Part shown: positions 23,510 to 31,015 of the stretch, in pieces
How the letters are laid out: every line of letters begins with the position of its first letter
Numbering within the stretch: position 1 is the stretch's first letter
Assembly (NCBI GenBank): GCA_965267335.1
Contig: OZ253953.1
Coordinates: forward strand, 2,914,001 to 2,978,000
Origin: G965267335 sp965267335
Lineage (GTDB): Bacteria; Bacteroidota; Bacteroidia; Cytophagales; JAAEPT01
Reading direction: 5' to 3'
DNA: 64,000 nucleotides
The notes under the pieces: generated by a model
Told to the model about the DNA's origin: nothing
The model's input: only the letters and a program-made list of their open reading frames with translations
The model's database searches: none
Translations under genes and position numbers: made by a program

Positions 23510-24391
23510 TTACCATCCGCCTGAAGCACCTCCTCCACCGAAGCTACCCCCTCCTCCACTAAAACCACCAAAACCTCCTCCTCCACTAAATCCTCCGCCA
23601 TAGCTACCACCTCCATAGTAGGTGCGGCCACCTCTACGTCCTCTCCCAGGCCCTGAACTACCATTGGTATCACTGAAAATAAAATACAAAATGGTTGAGC
23701 CAATGGCGTAATATTTCATTCCTACTAAACCACCCAGAAACAACCCCAATACTGAAGACCCTCCGACACAAACCAACATACCTTTCAAAAAACCAAGTTT
23801 ATGATTAACGAAAGCAAACAGGAACATTGAGGCTAAACCCAGGATCGTACTAACCGGACCAAATATTTCCGTCATTTTTGTGGATGTGGGGGCTGGGAGA
23901 TCCTCACCATTTATGCGTTTTATCACTGCATTCAATCCCTGGTTAATGCCTTCATAATAATTCCCTGCCTTAAACTGCGGAACAATAATTTGCTCTATAA
24001 TAGTCTTGCAATCCAAATCGGTAAGCACCCCTTCAAGGCCATAGCCAACTTCTATGCGCATTTTTCTGTCATTCATCGCAAATAACATAACTACACCGTC
24101 ATCGACATCCTCTCGCCCGACCTTATTACTCTCTGCTAACTCCCAGGTATACTCTTCAATTGACATATTATTCGTGCTACCCACCAGGACTATTATTATC
24201 TGGCTTCCCTTAGTTTCTTCTAAAGAATCAAGGCGCTGGCTTAACAGTTGAATTTCTGAACCAGAGAGTGTTGATGTTTGATCTGTGACTTTCCTATCAA
24301 CCAGCAAATGACTATCATCTTGTGCACTAACTTTACGGCACAGGATAAAACTGTACAGTACCAGCAGGATGTAAAAGCGTAGGCGAAACAT
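23510..24391 (-). CDS. TPM-domain protein, YgcG-type, with glycine-rich tail
   Basis: 293 residues: signal peptide (1-23), TPM domain (VTDQTSTLSGSEIQLLSQRLDSLEETKGSQIIIVLVGSTNNMSIEEYTWELAESNKVGREDVDDGVVMLFAMNDRKMRIEVGYGLEGVLTD), a membrane region with hydrophobic stretches between about 175 and 245, and a tail of about 35 residues made of Gly/Ser/Phe repeats ending ASGGW. That tail is typical of YgcG/BA71-type proteins. The tail is coding and explains the CCTCC-rich DNA near 23520-23640. It is the first gene of the two-gene TPM unit. Confidence 0.92.
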   Translation of the reverse strand: MFRLRFYILLVLYSFILCRKVSAQDDSHLLVDRKVTDQTSTLSGSEIQLLSQRLDSLEETKGSQIIIVLVGSTNNMSIEEYTWELAESNKVGREDVDDGVVMLFAMNDRKMRIEVGYGLEGVLTDLDCKTIIEQIIVPQFKAGNYYEGINQGLNAVIKRINGEDLPAPTSTKMTEIFGPVSTILGLASMFLFAFVNHKLGFLKGMLVCVGGSSVLGLFLGGLVGMKYYAIGSTILYFIFSDTNGSSGPGRGRRGGRTYYGGGSYGGGFSGGGGFGGFSGGGGSFGGGGASGGW

Positions 24392-24521
24392 ATTTACGAA
24401 TCTAAAAAAATATACTTAAACTACACTGTTCCGTACCCATGCGTGGGTATAATTCATTATCAATACAAAAGCCAGACCAGACAACACAACAAAAACTCCA
24501 AGTTATTGTTTCTTACGATTA

Positions 24522-24543
24522 CATATTCTAATATTGCAATATG
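24522..24543 (+). promoter_or_regulatory. Likely ArsR operator over the arsR start
   Basis: CATATT - 10 bases - AATATG, with nested palindromes AATATT (24530) and ATTGCAAT (24533-24540), immediately before and covering the arsR ATG. ArsR repressors bind such A/T-rich dyads in their own promoters. Confidence 0.55.
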
Positions 24544-24870
24544 GGAATAACTAAAACAGAAGGGTTCCAAACTACTGTCACTGAAATGGCTGAGGTATTG
24601 AAGGCTCTTGGCCATCCTGCCAGGCTTTCTATCATGCAATATCTGGCAAAAACCCCATCATGCATTTGTAATGAAATCGTGGATGAACTACCTCTCGCCC
24701 AGCCCACAATTAGCAGACATCTCTCCGAACTTAAGAAAGTCGGTCTGATAAAAGGAAATATCGAAGGCAAAAACATATGCTACTGTATCAATGATGAGGT
24801 ATGGAGTTCAGTCGTAGACACAGTCAATGAAATTTCAGAAACTCTGATGATCAATAAAAAATGCTGTTAA
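24541..24870 (+). CDS. arsR: ArsR/SmtB-family arsenic-responsive repressor
   Basis: 109 residues. Winged helix: MAEVLKALGHPARLSIMQYLAKTPSCICNEIVDELPLAQPTISRHLSELKKVGLIKGNIEGKNICYCIND. A CxC pair (Cys41 and Cys43) at the start of the DNA-contact region corresponds to the As(III)-binding ELCVC site of classic ArsR. Two more cysteines form the C-terminus (KKCC). Release upon arsenite binding would induce the downstream genes, which follow at 24, 14 and 19 bases. Confidence 0.93.
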   Translation: MGITKTEGFQTTVTEMAEVLKALGHPARLSIMQYLAKTPSCICNEIVDELPLAQPTISRHLSELKKVGLIKGNIEGKNICYCINDEVWSSVVDTVNEISETLMINKKCC

Positions 24871-24894
24871 AGACTAAAAATTGCACAATCGAAC

Positions 24895-25356
24895 ATGAAA
24901 CTAAGTGAACTAAAGAATATTTTGAAAACTCAATCAGAGGTAAATTTCGTACTTCCTAATGGAGAACAAATACCCCGGCATTTTCATGTCACAGAAGTCG
25001 GACAGATTGAAAAGCGCTTCATCGACTGTGGAGGTACGTTGAGAAATGAGAGTGTGATTAACTTTCAACTCTGGACAGCTGAAGACTACGACCATCGTCT
25101 CGGAGCAGAAAAACTATTCAATATAATTACCTTATCGGAAGATAAATTAGGCATAGGCGATCATGAAATAGAAGTGGAATACCAAGCTGATACCATTGGA
25201 AAATACGCTCTGGCATTTGAGAACGATACCTTTATCCTTCAGCCGACCTTCACTGATTGCCTTGCTCAAGACAAGTGCGGAATTCCAGAGAAGAAACCAA
25301 GAATTAGAATCACAGCCAATGGCCCTAGTTGCGAACCAGGTTCAGGGTGCTGCTAA
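24895..25356 (+). CDS. DUF6428 protein of the ars operon
   Basis: 153 residues, a small soluble protein that recurs in arsenic operons of Bacteroidota. The sequence begins LSELKNILKTQSEVNFVLPNGEQIPRHFHVTEVGQIEKRFIDCGGTLRNESVINFQLW. The C-terminal part has clustered cysteines (TDCLAQDKCGIP and a final SCEPGSGCC), which could bind arsenite. The function is not established; a role as arsenite chaperone or sink between reductase and channel is only a guess from its Cys clusters and position. Confidence 0.85.
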   Translation: MKLSELKNILKTQSEVNFVLPNGEQIPRHFHVTEVGQIEKRFIDCGGTLRNESVINFQLWTAEDYDHRLGAEKLFNIITLSEDKLGIGDHEIEVEYQADTIGKYALAFENDTFILQPTFTDCLAQDKCGIPEKKPRIRITANGPSCEPGSGCC

Positions 25357-25370
25357 AAACATATTTTACC

Positions 25371-26000
25371 ATGCTAAAAGAAAGAATTCAATTGCTTCCT
25401 GAACTGGAACAGACAGTACATGAACTGGCCTCCGCGGAAATTTCTGAAGAGAGAAAGCAAGTCCTACATCCCTTTATTGAATACATTCAAAACAAAGTTG
25501 ATCGCAACGAAGAAGTGAACCTCAACTTCATTTGCACCCATAATTCTAGAAGAAGCCAGTTCTCTCAAATCTGGGCCCAAACTGCGGCCGATTACTTTAA
25601 TGTTCCGGCAAAATGCTACTCTGGAGGAGTCGAAGTCACAGCATTCAACGAAAGGGCTGTGGAATCAATCAGGCGCTCCGGATTCAGAGTAACGTCCGAG
25701 GGAAGTAATAACCCGGTTTATTCGGTCTTTCATTCAGATATCACTAAGCCAATCACCGCATTCTCTAAATTATTCGATGACCCTATCAACAAGGCTGAAA
25801 AGTTTGCCGCAGTAATGACTTGTTCTCATGCCGATGAAAACTGTCCATTTATCCCTGGTACTGAACAAAGAATCCCGGTACGATATGATGATCCAAAGGA
25901 ATTCGATGACACCCCTATGGAAAAAGAAAAATACGATGAACGCTCAAGGCAAATAGCTTCTGAAATGTTCTATGCGTTCTCAAAAATAAAACTCTCTTAG
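25371..26000 (+). CDS. arsC: Arsenate reductase, low-molecular-weight PTP fold (ArsC-type)
   Basis: 209 residues from the ATG at 25371, 14 bases after the DUF6428 stop; the frame's earlier ATG at 25329 lies inside that gene. P-loop ICTHNSRRSQ with Cys55 and Arg61 (CX5R). Two further cysteines in MTCSHADENCPFIPG (Cys151 and Cys158), followed by RYDDPKEFDD, correspond to the Cys82/Cys89 shuttle and the acid loop of thioredoxin-coupled ArsC. A helical extension of about 45 residues precedes the fold. It should reduce As(V) to As(III) with thioredoxin. Confidence 0.9.
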   Translation: MLKERIQLLPELEQTVHELASAEISEERKQVLHPFIEYIQNKVDRNEEVNLNFICTHNSRRSQFSQIWAQTAADYFNVPAKCYSGGVEVTAFNERAVESIRRSGFRVTSEGSNNPVYSVFHSDITKPITAFSKLFDDPINKAEKFAAVMTCSHADENCPFIPGTEQRIPVRYDDPKEFDDTPMEKEKYDERSRQIASEMFYAFSKIKLS

Positions 26001-26019
26001 CCGGTACCTGCCCCTGTTC

Positions 26020-26688
26020 ATGAGTTGGAACAAGTACATATCTGAACTGATTGGTACCTTCATCCTTGTATTTTGTGGTACGGGAGCCATAGTCATCAAC
26101 CATATAACTAATGGTGCTGTGGGACATTTAGGAATAGCAATGACCTTTGGCCTTGTTGTGATGGCTATGATCTATTCCATTGGTGAAATATCCGGAGCAC
26201 ACATCAATCCAGCGGTAACGATTGCCTTTTGGATTGGGGGAAGATTCCAAAGAAAACACCTTATCCCCTATTTAGTTTTCCAAATTACGGGTGCTCTCCT
26301 CGCCAGCCTTTGTCTGAGGTTGATATTTCCCGAATCAGTTACACTGGGAGAAACGTTGCCGAGGGACGGCATCATACAATCGTTTGTATTGGAGCTGATC
26401 CTAACTTTTATTCTGATGTACGTAATACTACATGTGAGCACTAGTTCTAAAGAAGTAGGGACTACGGCTGGGATTGCAATTGGAGGTATTGTTGGTTTAG
26501 AGGCTGCTTTTGCGGGGCCAATATGTGGCGCATCAATGAATCCTGCTCGATCGATTGGTCCGGCTGTGATCAACATGAACTTGACGCATCTTTGGGCATA
26601 TGTCGCTGCGCCTATTTGCGGTGCAATTTCGGCTGTTGTAATTCATAAATTCGTTCAACAACAACCCGAAAAGAGCAGTATTTCCTAG
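26020..26688 (+). CDS. Aquaglyceroporin (AqpS-like) of the ars operon
   Basis: 222 residues, MIP family. Six membrane helices and both NPA boxes: GAHINPAVT (NPA 63-65) and ASMNPARSIGPA (174-176). It is the last gene of the ars operon. With no Acr3 or ArsB encoded here, this channel may be the exit route: arsenate taken up by phosphate transporters is reduced inside and As(OH)3 leaves down its gradient, as described for AqpS of Sinorhizobium. The stop overlaps that of the convergent histidine kinase (CTAG at 26685-26688). Confidence 0.92.
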   Translation: MSWNKYISELIGTFILVFCGTGAIVINHITNGAVGHLGIAMTFGLVVMAMIYSIGEISGAHINPAVTIAFWIGGRFQRKHLIPYLVFQITGALLASLCLRLIFPESVTLGETLPRDGIIQSFVLELILTFILMYVILHVSTSSKEVGTTAGIAIGGIVGLEAAFAGPICGASMNPARSIGPAVINMNLTHLWAYVAAPICGAISAVVIHKFVQQQPEKSSIS

Positions 26689-28610
26689 GTTTGCTTACTC
26701 ATAAAGAGAACCTCTCGGAGTGCATCCATATTCATCGGTTTTTCCAGACAAGCATCAAACTTAACTCCTTGATTTTTAACTTCATTATACTCTGAAACGG
26801 CAGACATAGAAATTATGAGTACTTGCGTCAAGCCCTTTTGGTTTTCGAAATCCCGAATTCTCTTTGTTGTTTCAATACCGTCCATTCCGGGCATCTGTAT
26901 ATCCATTAATATTGCATCCACCGAATCTGACTTTTCTTCATAGATCTTGTAGGCGTCAGCACCAGCTGATGCTACTAAAGCCCTTAACCCCAAATTATCC
27001 AGCATCTTGCAAATAACTATTTGATTGATCTCATTATCTTCAACCACCAACACCGTATTGATTTTTTTGAGCTTCACATTCCTCTCATGGGGAAGATTAA
27101 ACCAAAATCGGGAGCCTACACCCAATTCCGATTCCAGGAACAACTCCCCACCCAGAAGTTCTATAATTTCCTTAGCGATTGACAAACCAATACCGCTTCC
27201 TCCATATTTCCGTGTATTGGATATATCAGTCTGATAAAACCTACTGAACACCTTTTCCTTTTCGGCTTTGCTGATTCCAATTCCCGTATCTCTAACCGTG
27301 TACACTATTTCCCCTTTATCCTCATCATATCGCACATGAATTGTAATAGTGCCCGATTTGGTAAACTTTATTGCATTATTTATAAGGTTTGTAAAAACCT
27401 GGTTGAGCCGATTAGAATCCGTTTGTGTGGTTTCAGGAACATTCTGGTCAATAATCAGTTCAAGTACCACTTCTTGATTATCAGATAGAATCAGATCAGC
27501 AGCCAGCTTGACCCCGCTAAGAAAATCTCTCACGTTGATTTCTGATAAACGAATCGACAGCTTATGAGATTCGATACTGGAAAGGTCAAGCACATCATCA
27601 ACTAGCCTCAAAAGTTGCTTGCCGCTTGTCTCAATCATTTTCGCGTATTCCTCAATATTCTCTCTTTCTTCTTTATATTTCAAAAGATTCGAAAATCCGA
27701 TAATCGCATTTAATGGCGTCCTCATCTCATGACTCATGTTAGCTATGAATTGTGATTTCATGTTGTCGGATGCTTCGGCCTTTAACCTCGCCTTTTCCAT
27801 TTCTTCTTCCACTCTTTTGCGCTCGAAAAATGAGGGTATGGAATGTTCGGGTTTATGAATAATATCTTTCGCGTTGTCAACTGAATATTTTTCCAAATGC
27901 CTGGCGATACTTTCAGGTGGTGACATGATGAATGTACAATTTTCATCACCTTTTGCCTTACAAGTTACTTCCACCGCTGTTAATGGTATTCCGAAGCTCT
28001 CTTCACACCAACCCGATGAATAGCCTGCATTCATAATGCAAATGGAAGTATCTGTTTTTTCATCTTCCTTCATCCACGAATACGCCTCAAAAGAATAAGG
28101 GTGGTTATAGATCAAATAAAAATTTTCATCAGGAGTAGGGTTGCTACCGGGTAATATTTCCACAGACGCCCACCCTGAATAAGCAAAATGTACGGGGCCG
28201 GCTGATAATTTCTGAAGCGGATCACTAAGATTCATCTTCTTATGAAAATTCTGCGCGTCATTTATTCCAATAACATGTGCAATATCAAACAAAAAATTCT
28301 TGCCAATATTTAAGGCAGCCTTGGAACCACGGTCTTTGTATAAATTCTTAATGGTCTCTAGAAAATCCTTTGAAAATGCTGATGCCCTTACCAATACATA
28401 TCGCTCACCATTAATTTCGATAGTTGCCTTTTCAGGGTCTCTTTTGAAGTCTTCAAAGTATTCACCGACATTAATCTCTGCTTCGTCAAAAACAGTTTGA
28501 ATTTCTTTTGGCCCCTGAACAGTTTTGATCTTTCCTCTTAAAAGGGTCTGTAGCGTCTGCTTTTCTTCTTCTAACTCGCTTAGACGTTTCTGAATTTCTG
28601 ACTTATCCAT
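26685..28610 (-). CDS. Hybrid histidine kinase with V4R sensor domain
   Basis: 641 residues, no membrane segment, so cytoplasmic. Short N-terminal coiled coil (1-28); XylR_N/V4R-type sensor (about 65-232) with GYSSGWCEESFG and the metal-like Cys pair VTCKAKGDENCTF (Cys217 and Cys225); dimerisation/HisKA with SHEMRTPLN (His294); HATPase_c with NLINNAIKF, DTGIGI and GGSGIGLSIA; and a receiver with phospho-acceptor Asp570 in ILMDIQMPGMDG. V4R domains bind small hydrophobic molecules or redox signals. No response regulator lies adjacent. It is convergent to the ars operon, with stop codons overlapping. Confidence 0.92.
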   Translation of the reverse strand: MDKSEIQKRLSELEEEKQTLQTLLRGKIKTVQGPKEIQTVFDEAEINVGEYFEDFKRDPEKATIEINGERYVLVRASAFSKDFLETIKNLYKDRGSKAALNIGKNFLFDIAHVIGINDAQNFHKKMNLSDPLQKLSAGPVHFAYSGWASVEILPGSNPTPDENFYLIYNHPYSFEAYSWMKEDEKTDTSICIMNAGYSSGWCEESFGIPLTAVEVTCKAKGDENCTFIMSPPESIARHLEKYSVDNAKDIIHKPEHSIPSFFERKRVEEEMEKARLKAEASDNMKSQFIANMSHEMRTPLNAIIGFSNLLKYKEERENIEEYAKMIETSGKQLLRLVDDVLDLSSIESHKLSIRLSEINVRDFLSGVKLAADLILSDNQEVVLELIIDQNVPETTQTDSNRLNQVFTNLINNAIKFTKSGTITIHVRYDEDKGEIVYTVRDTGIGISKAEKEKVFSRFYQTDISNTRKYGGSGIGLSIAKEIIELLGGELFLESELGVGSRFWFNLPHERNVKLKKINTVLVVEDNEINQIVICKMLDNLGLRALVASAGADAYKIYEEKSDSVDAILMDIQMPGMDGIETTKRIRDFENQKGLTQVLIISMSAVSEYNEVKNQGVKFDACLEKPMNMDALREVLFMSKQT

Positions 28611-28693
28611 AGCTTAATGAAACTAATAATTTCCAATATTATAAGCGACAGATTTTGATGGAATTCCGAGAATATTCATGTTCCTGAAACAAA

Positions 28694-28726
28694 TTTGGTA
28701 AATATATGTTATAACATATATGTTTA
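28694..28726 (+). promoter_or_regulatory. Promoter and 20-bp operator of the SnoaL-like gene
   Basis: TTTG (28694-28697), 21 bases, then TATGTTTA (28719-28726). The perfect palindrome ATATATGTTA/TAACATATAT (28702-28721) fills the space between the boxes, so a bound repressor would block RNA polymerase. It shares 16 of 20 positions with 11389-11408 upstream of hipBST. Confidence 0.7.
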
Positions 28727-28744
28727 ACCATTTAATTAACTCAC

Positions 28745-29098
28745 ATGACACTACAAGAAAAAACGCAAGACATTTACAATCTAATCGGTCAAGGACAATT
28801 ACTGGAAGCTTTTGATAAATACTATGCTGACAATGTTGTTATCACCGAACCCAGAGGAACCTGGGAGGGTAAAGAAGCCTGCCGGGAGCACGAAGTAGAA
28901 TTCCTCAATATGGTGAAAGAATTTCATGGAATGGAAGTGAAAGCAATTACAAGTGACGAAGAAAACGGAATCGTCATGCACGAAACATCGATGGACGTTA
29001 CCTTTCAGGACGGCAATCGAGTCAACATGGAACAAGTAGGTGTGCAACAATGGAAAGACGGCCAAATTGTACACGAACGGTTTTACTACCAGAACTAA
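28745..29098 (+). CDS. SnoaL-like (NTF2 superfamily) protein
   Basis: 117 residues. NTF2-like cone fold: LIGQGQLLEAFDKYYADNVVITEPRGTWEGKEACREHEVEFLNMV, and later VGVQQWKDGQIVHERFYYQ. Such small proteins can be isomerases, hydrolases or simple ligand binders; no substrate can be assigned. It is a single gene with an operator-bearing promoter, which suggests induction by a small molecule. Confidence 0.88.
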   Translation: MTLQEKTQDIYNLIGQGQLLEAFDKYYADNVVITEPRGTWEGKEACREHEVEFLNMVKEFHGMEVKAITSDEENGIVMHETSMDVTFQDGNRVNMEQVGVQQWKDGQIVHERFYYQN

Positions 29099-29107
29099 AT
29101 CACAAAA

Positions 29108-29132
29108 AGGGCAGGTCTCTTATGCCTGCCCT
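29108..29132. terminator. Hairpin after the SnoaL-like gene
   Basis: AGGGCAGG / CCTGCCCT, 8-bp perfect stem with a 9-base loop, 10 bases after the stop. T-tract only on the minus side. Confidence 0.5.
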
Positions 29133-29340
29133 ACCTCTAACCCGAGCTACAAGCCAATTAAGCCTAGTTTCCATAACTGGTCTTAAACCGCAATTACCGC
29201 CTGCTCCGAGCCTTATGTACATTTTTTATATCTTCTAAGGAATGAACGCCAAAGAAATTCACTGTATTTATTGATTATCTCAATCATTTCTTCACATATT
29301 CTATATCGTTCACGACTTGTTAATCGCAACCCAATTACCT

Positions 29341-31014
29341 ATGAAAAACTACTCCATAGCACTACTCCTAACGATCGTGGTTCACAACTCATTCAGTCAA
29401 CATGACTACGAACAAGCACTTCACTTATCCACTTACTTTTTAGGTGCTCAGCGTTGTGGTGACACTGACTCATGGATTCATCCGTCTGGCGGTTGCCATA
29501 TGACAGATGGGCAGGATGTAAGCCAGGACCTCACCGGGGGATGGCATGACTGTGGTGATTACATCAAATTTCATGTAACCGGACCATATACAGCGTTGCT
29601 ATATCTCTATGGTTATGACAAGTATCCGGAAGCCTATGCAGATAACTATTCACCTGCCTTTTCTGCACCTCCTGCAAATGGTATACCCGATGTATTGGAC
29701 GAAGTAAAAATCGAAACCGATTATCTTATTAAGTGTGTAAATGGCAGCACCATATACTGGCAGGTCGGTGGACAAAATGATCATAACAGTTTTAAAGAAC
29801 CGATTTCTAATTCCAATGAAAATCTATACTCGGGAAGCAATATAAGACCTGTTTGGAGTGCCACTTCAGGGCATTCCAATGCCTTTGGTAACTCAGCAGC
29901 AGCATTGGCTCTTATGTCCATTCTGTACCGGCCTTATGACGCAACCTACGCTGACCAATGCGAAACCGCGGCAATCTCCTACTACAACATTGGTAAAATA
30001 AGCGCAGACGGCACGGCAGATGCTGAAGCATTTGCCTACAGTTGGCTAAGCTCTGCAGACCACAATGATGAAATGGGTATGGGTGCCGTCATGCTTTACC
30101 GAGCAACGGGCACAGTAAGTTACCTGACAGATGCCGAAAATTACGCAAGTGGTTTGAGTGAATGGGTTACATTCAACTATGGTACACTGAATCACCTGTT
30201 GTTTTATGAATTGTACGAACAAACCACCACCAGTTCTTATCTAACTAAAATTGGTACGAGAGTAAATAATTATTCAAACGAATCTTGTGGCTACTACCAT
30301 GTCACCACCTGGGGCTCATTACGAGATGCTAGTAATGCCGCACTCCTTGCGTTGCTTTATCACCGTGAGACAGGCAATGCCTCCGCGTATAGTTTTGCAA
30401 AGTCCAACATTGACTTCATCCTAGGCAGTCACGGATACATTAGTGGCGATGCACCTGCAAATTTCTCCTTTTTAATCGGCTATAACGAGCTTGGAGGAGG
30501 CTACCCACAACATCCACATCATTCAGCTGCTTTTGGTAAGAGCTCAAACGATTGGAGCTTGTACACCCAGGAAGGTAACACCCCCGGATCAGTTCCCTAT
30601 GGTTACGAACTCACGGGTGGACTTGCCGGAGGCCCCGAATCCGCCTGCAGCAATTTCACAGACAACATCAATAACTACATATCCAGTGAATACTGTACCT
30701 ACTATAATGCAGCGTTTAATAGTGCGGTGGCCTATATTCATAAAGTGGAAAACAGTGTTGTGGCTTCAGTAGATAGTAACCCTGAAAATACAATTATGAT
30801 ACAAACCATATTCAATAATCAGTTCTCCTTGTATAACCCTGAGGGTACATTTCAATACATTACAATATCTTCTCTTGATGGCAAAGTAGTTTTGACTCAG
30901 AAACTCCTTCAAGGACAACAAGTGATCAGTTTACCCCGGAACCCATCTGGAGTCTACCTGGCCAGGCTTTACTCACAGGACACTCAAAAAACATATCGAT
31001 TAGTAAAGAATTAA
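29341..31014 (+). CDS. Glycoside hydrolase family 9 endoglucanase, T9SS-secreted
   Basis: 557 residues from the ATG at 29341, which starts the signal peptide (ending NSFSQ); an ATG at 29317 lies 8 codons upstream. GH9 motifs: LTGGWHDCGDYIKF with the catalytic base pair Asp70 and Asp73, GIPDVLDEVKIETDYLIK, and the acid glutamate in NNYISSEYCTYYNAAF (Glu450). The last about 80 residues form a T9SS type A sorting domain (ISSLDGKVVL, SGVYLARLY, KTYRLVKN). It should cut beta-1,4-glucan or mixed-linkage glucan outside the cell. No carbohydrate-binding module or Ig-like domain precedes the catalytic part. It lies 1.6 kb from the end of the xylan operon and is convergent with the GT22 gene, one base apart. 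Confidence 0.93.
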   Translation: MKNYSIALLLTIVVHNSFSQHDYEQALHLSTYFLGAQRCGDTDSWIHPSGGCHMTDGQDVSQDLTGGWHDCGDYIKFHVTGPYTALLYLYGYDKYPEAYADNYSPAFSAPPANGIPDVLDEVKIETDYLIKCVNGSTIYWQVGGQNDHNSFKEPISNSNENLYSGSNIRPVWSATSGHSNAFGNSAAALALMSILYRPYDATYADQCETAAISYYNIGKISADGTADAEAFAYSWLSSADHNDEMGMGAVMLYRATGTVSYLTDAENYASGLSEWVTFNYGTLNHLLFYELYEQTTTSSYLTKIGTRVNNYSNESCGYYHVTTWGSLRDASNAALLALLYHRETGNASAYSFAKSNIDFILGSHGYISGDAPANFSFLIGYNELGGGYPQHPHHSAAFGKSSNDWSLYTQEGNTPGSVPYGYELTGGLAGGPESACSNFTDNINNYISSEYCTYYNAAFNSAVAYIHKVENSVVASVDSNPENTIMIQTIFNNQFSLYNPEGTFQYITISSLDGKVVLTQKLLQGQQVISLPRNPSGVYLARLYSQDTQKTYRLVKN

Positions 31015-31015
31015 A

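Noticed and set aside
23510..23660. Repetitive CCTCC/ACC-rich DNA looking like tandem or CRISPR-like repeats
   Set aside because: It is the coding sequence of the Gly/Ser/Phe-rich tail of the YgcG-type TPM protein on the minus strand; units are irregular and there are no spacers. No CRISPR array was seen in the window.
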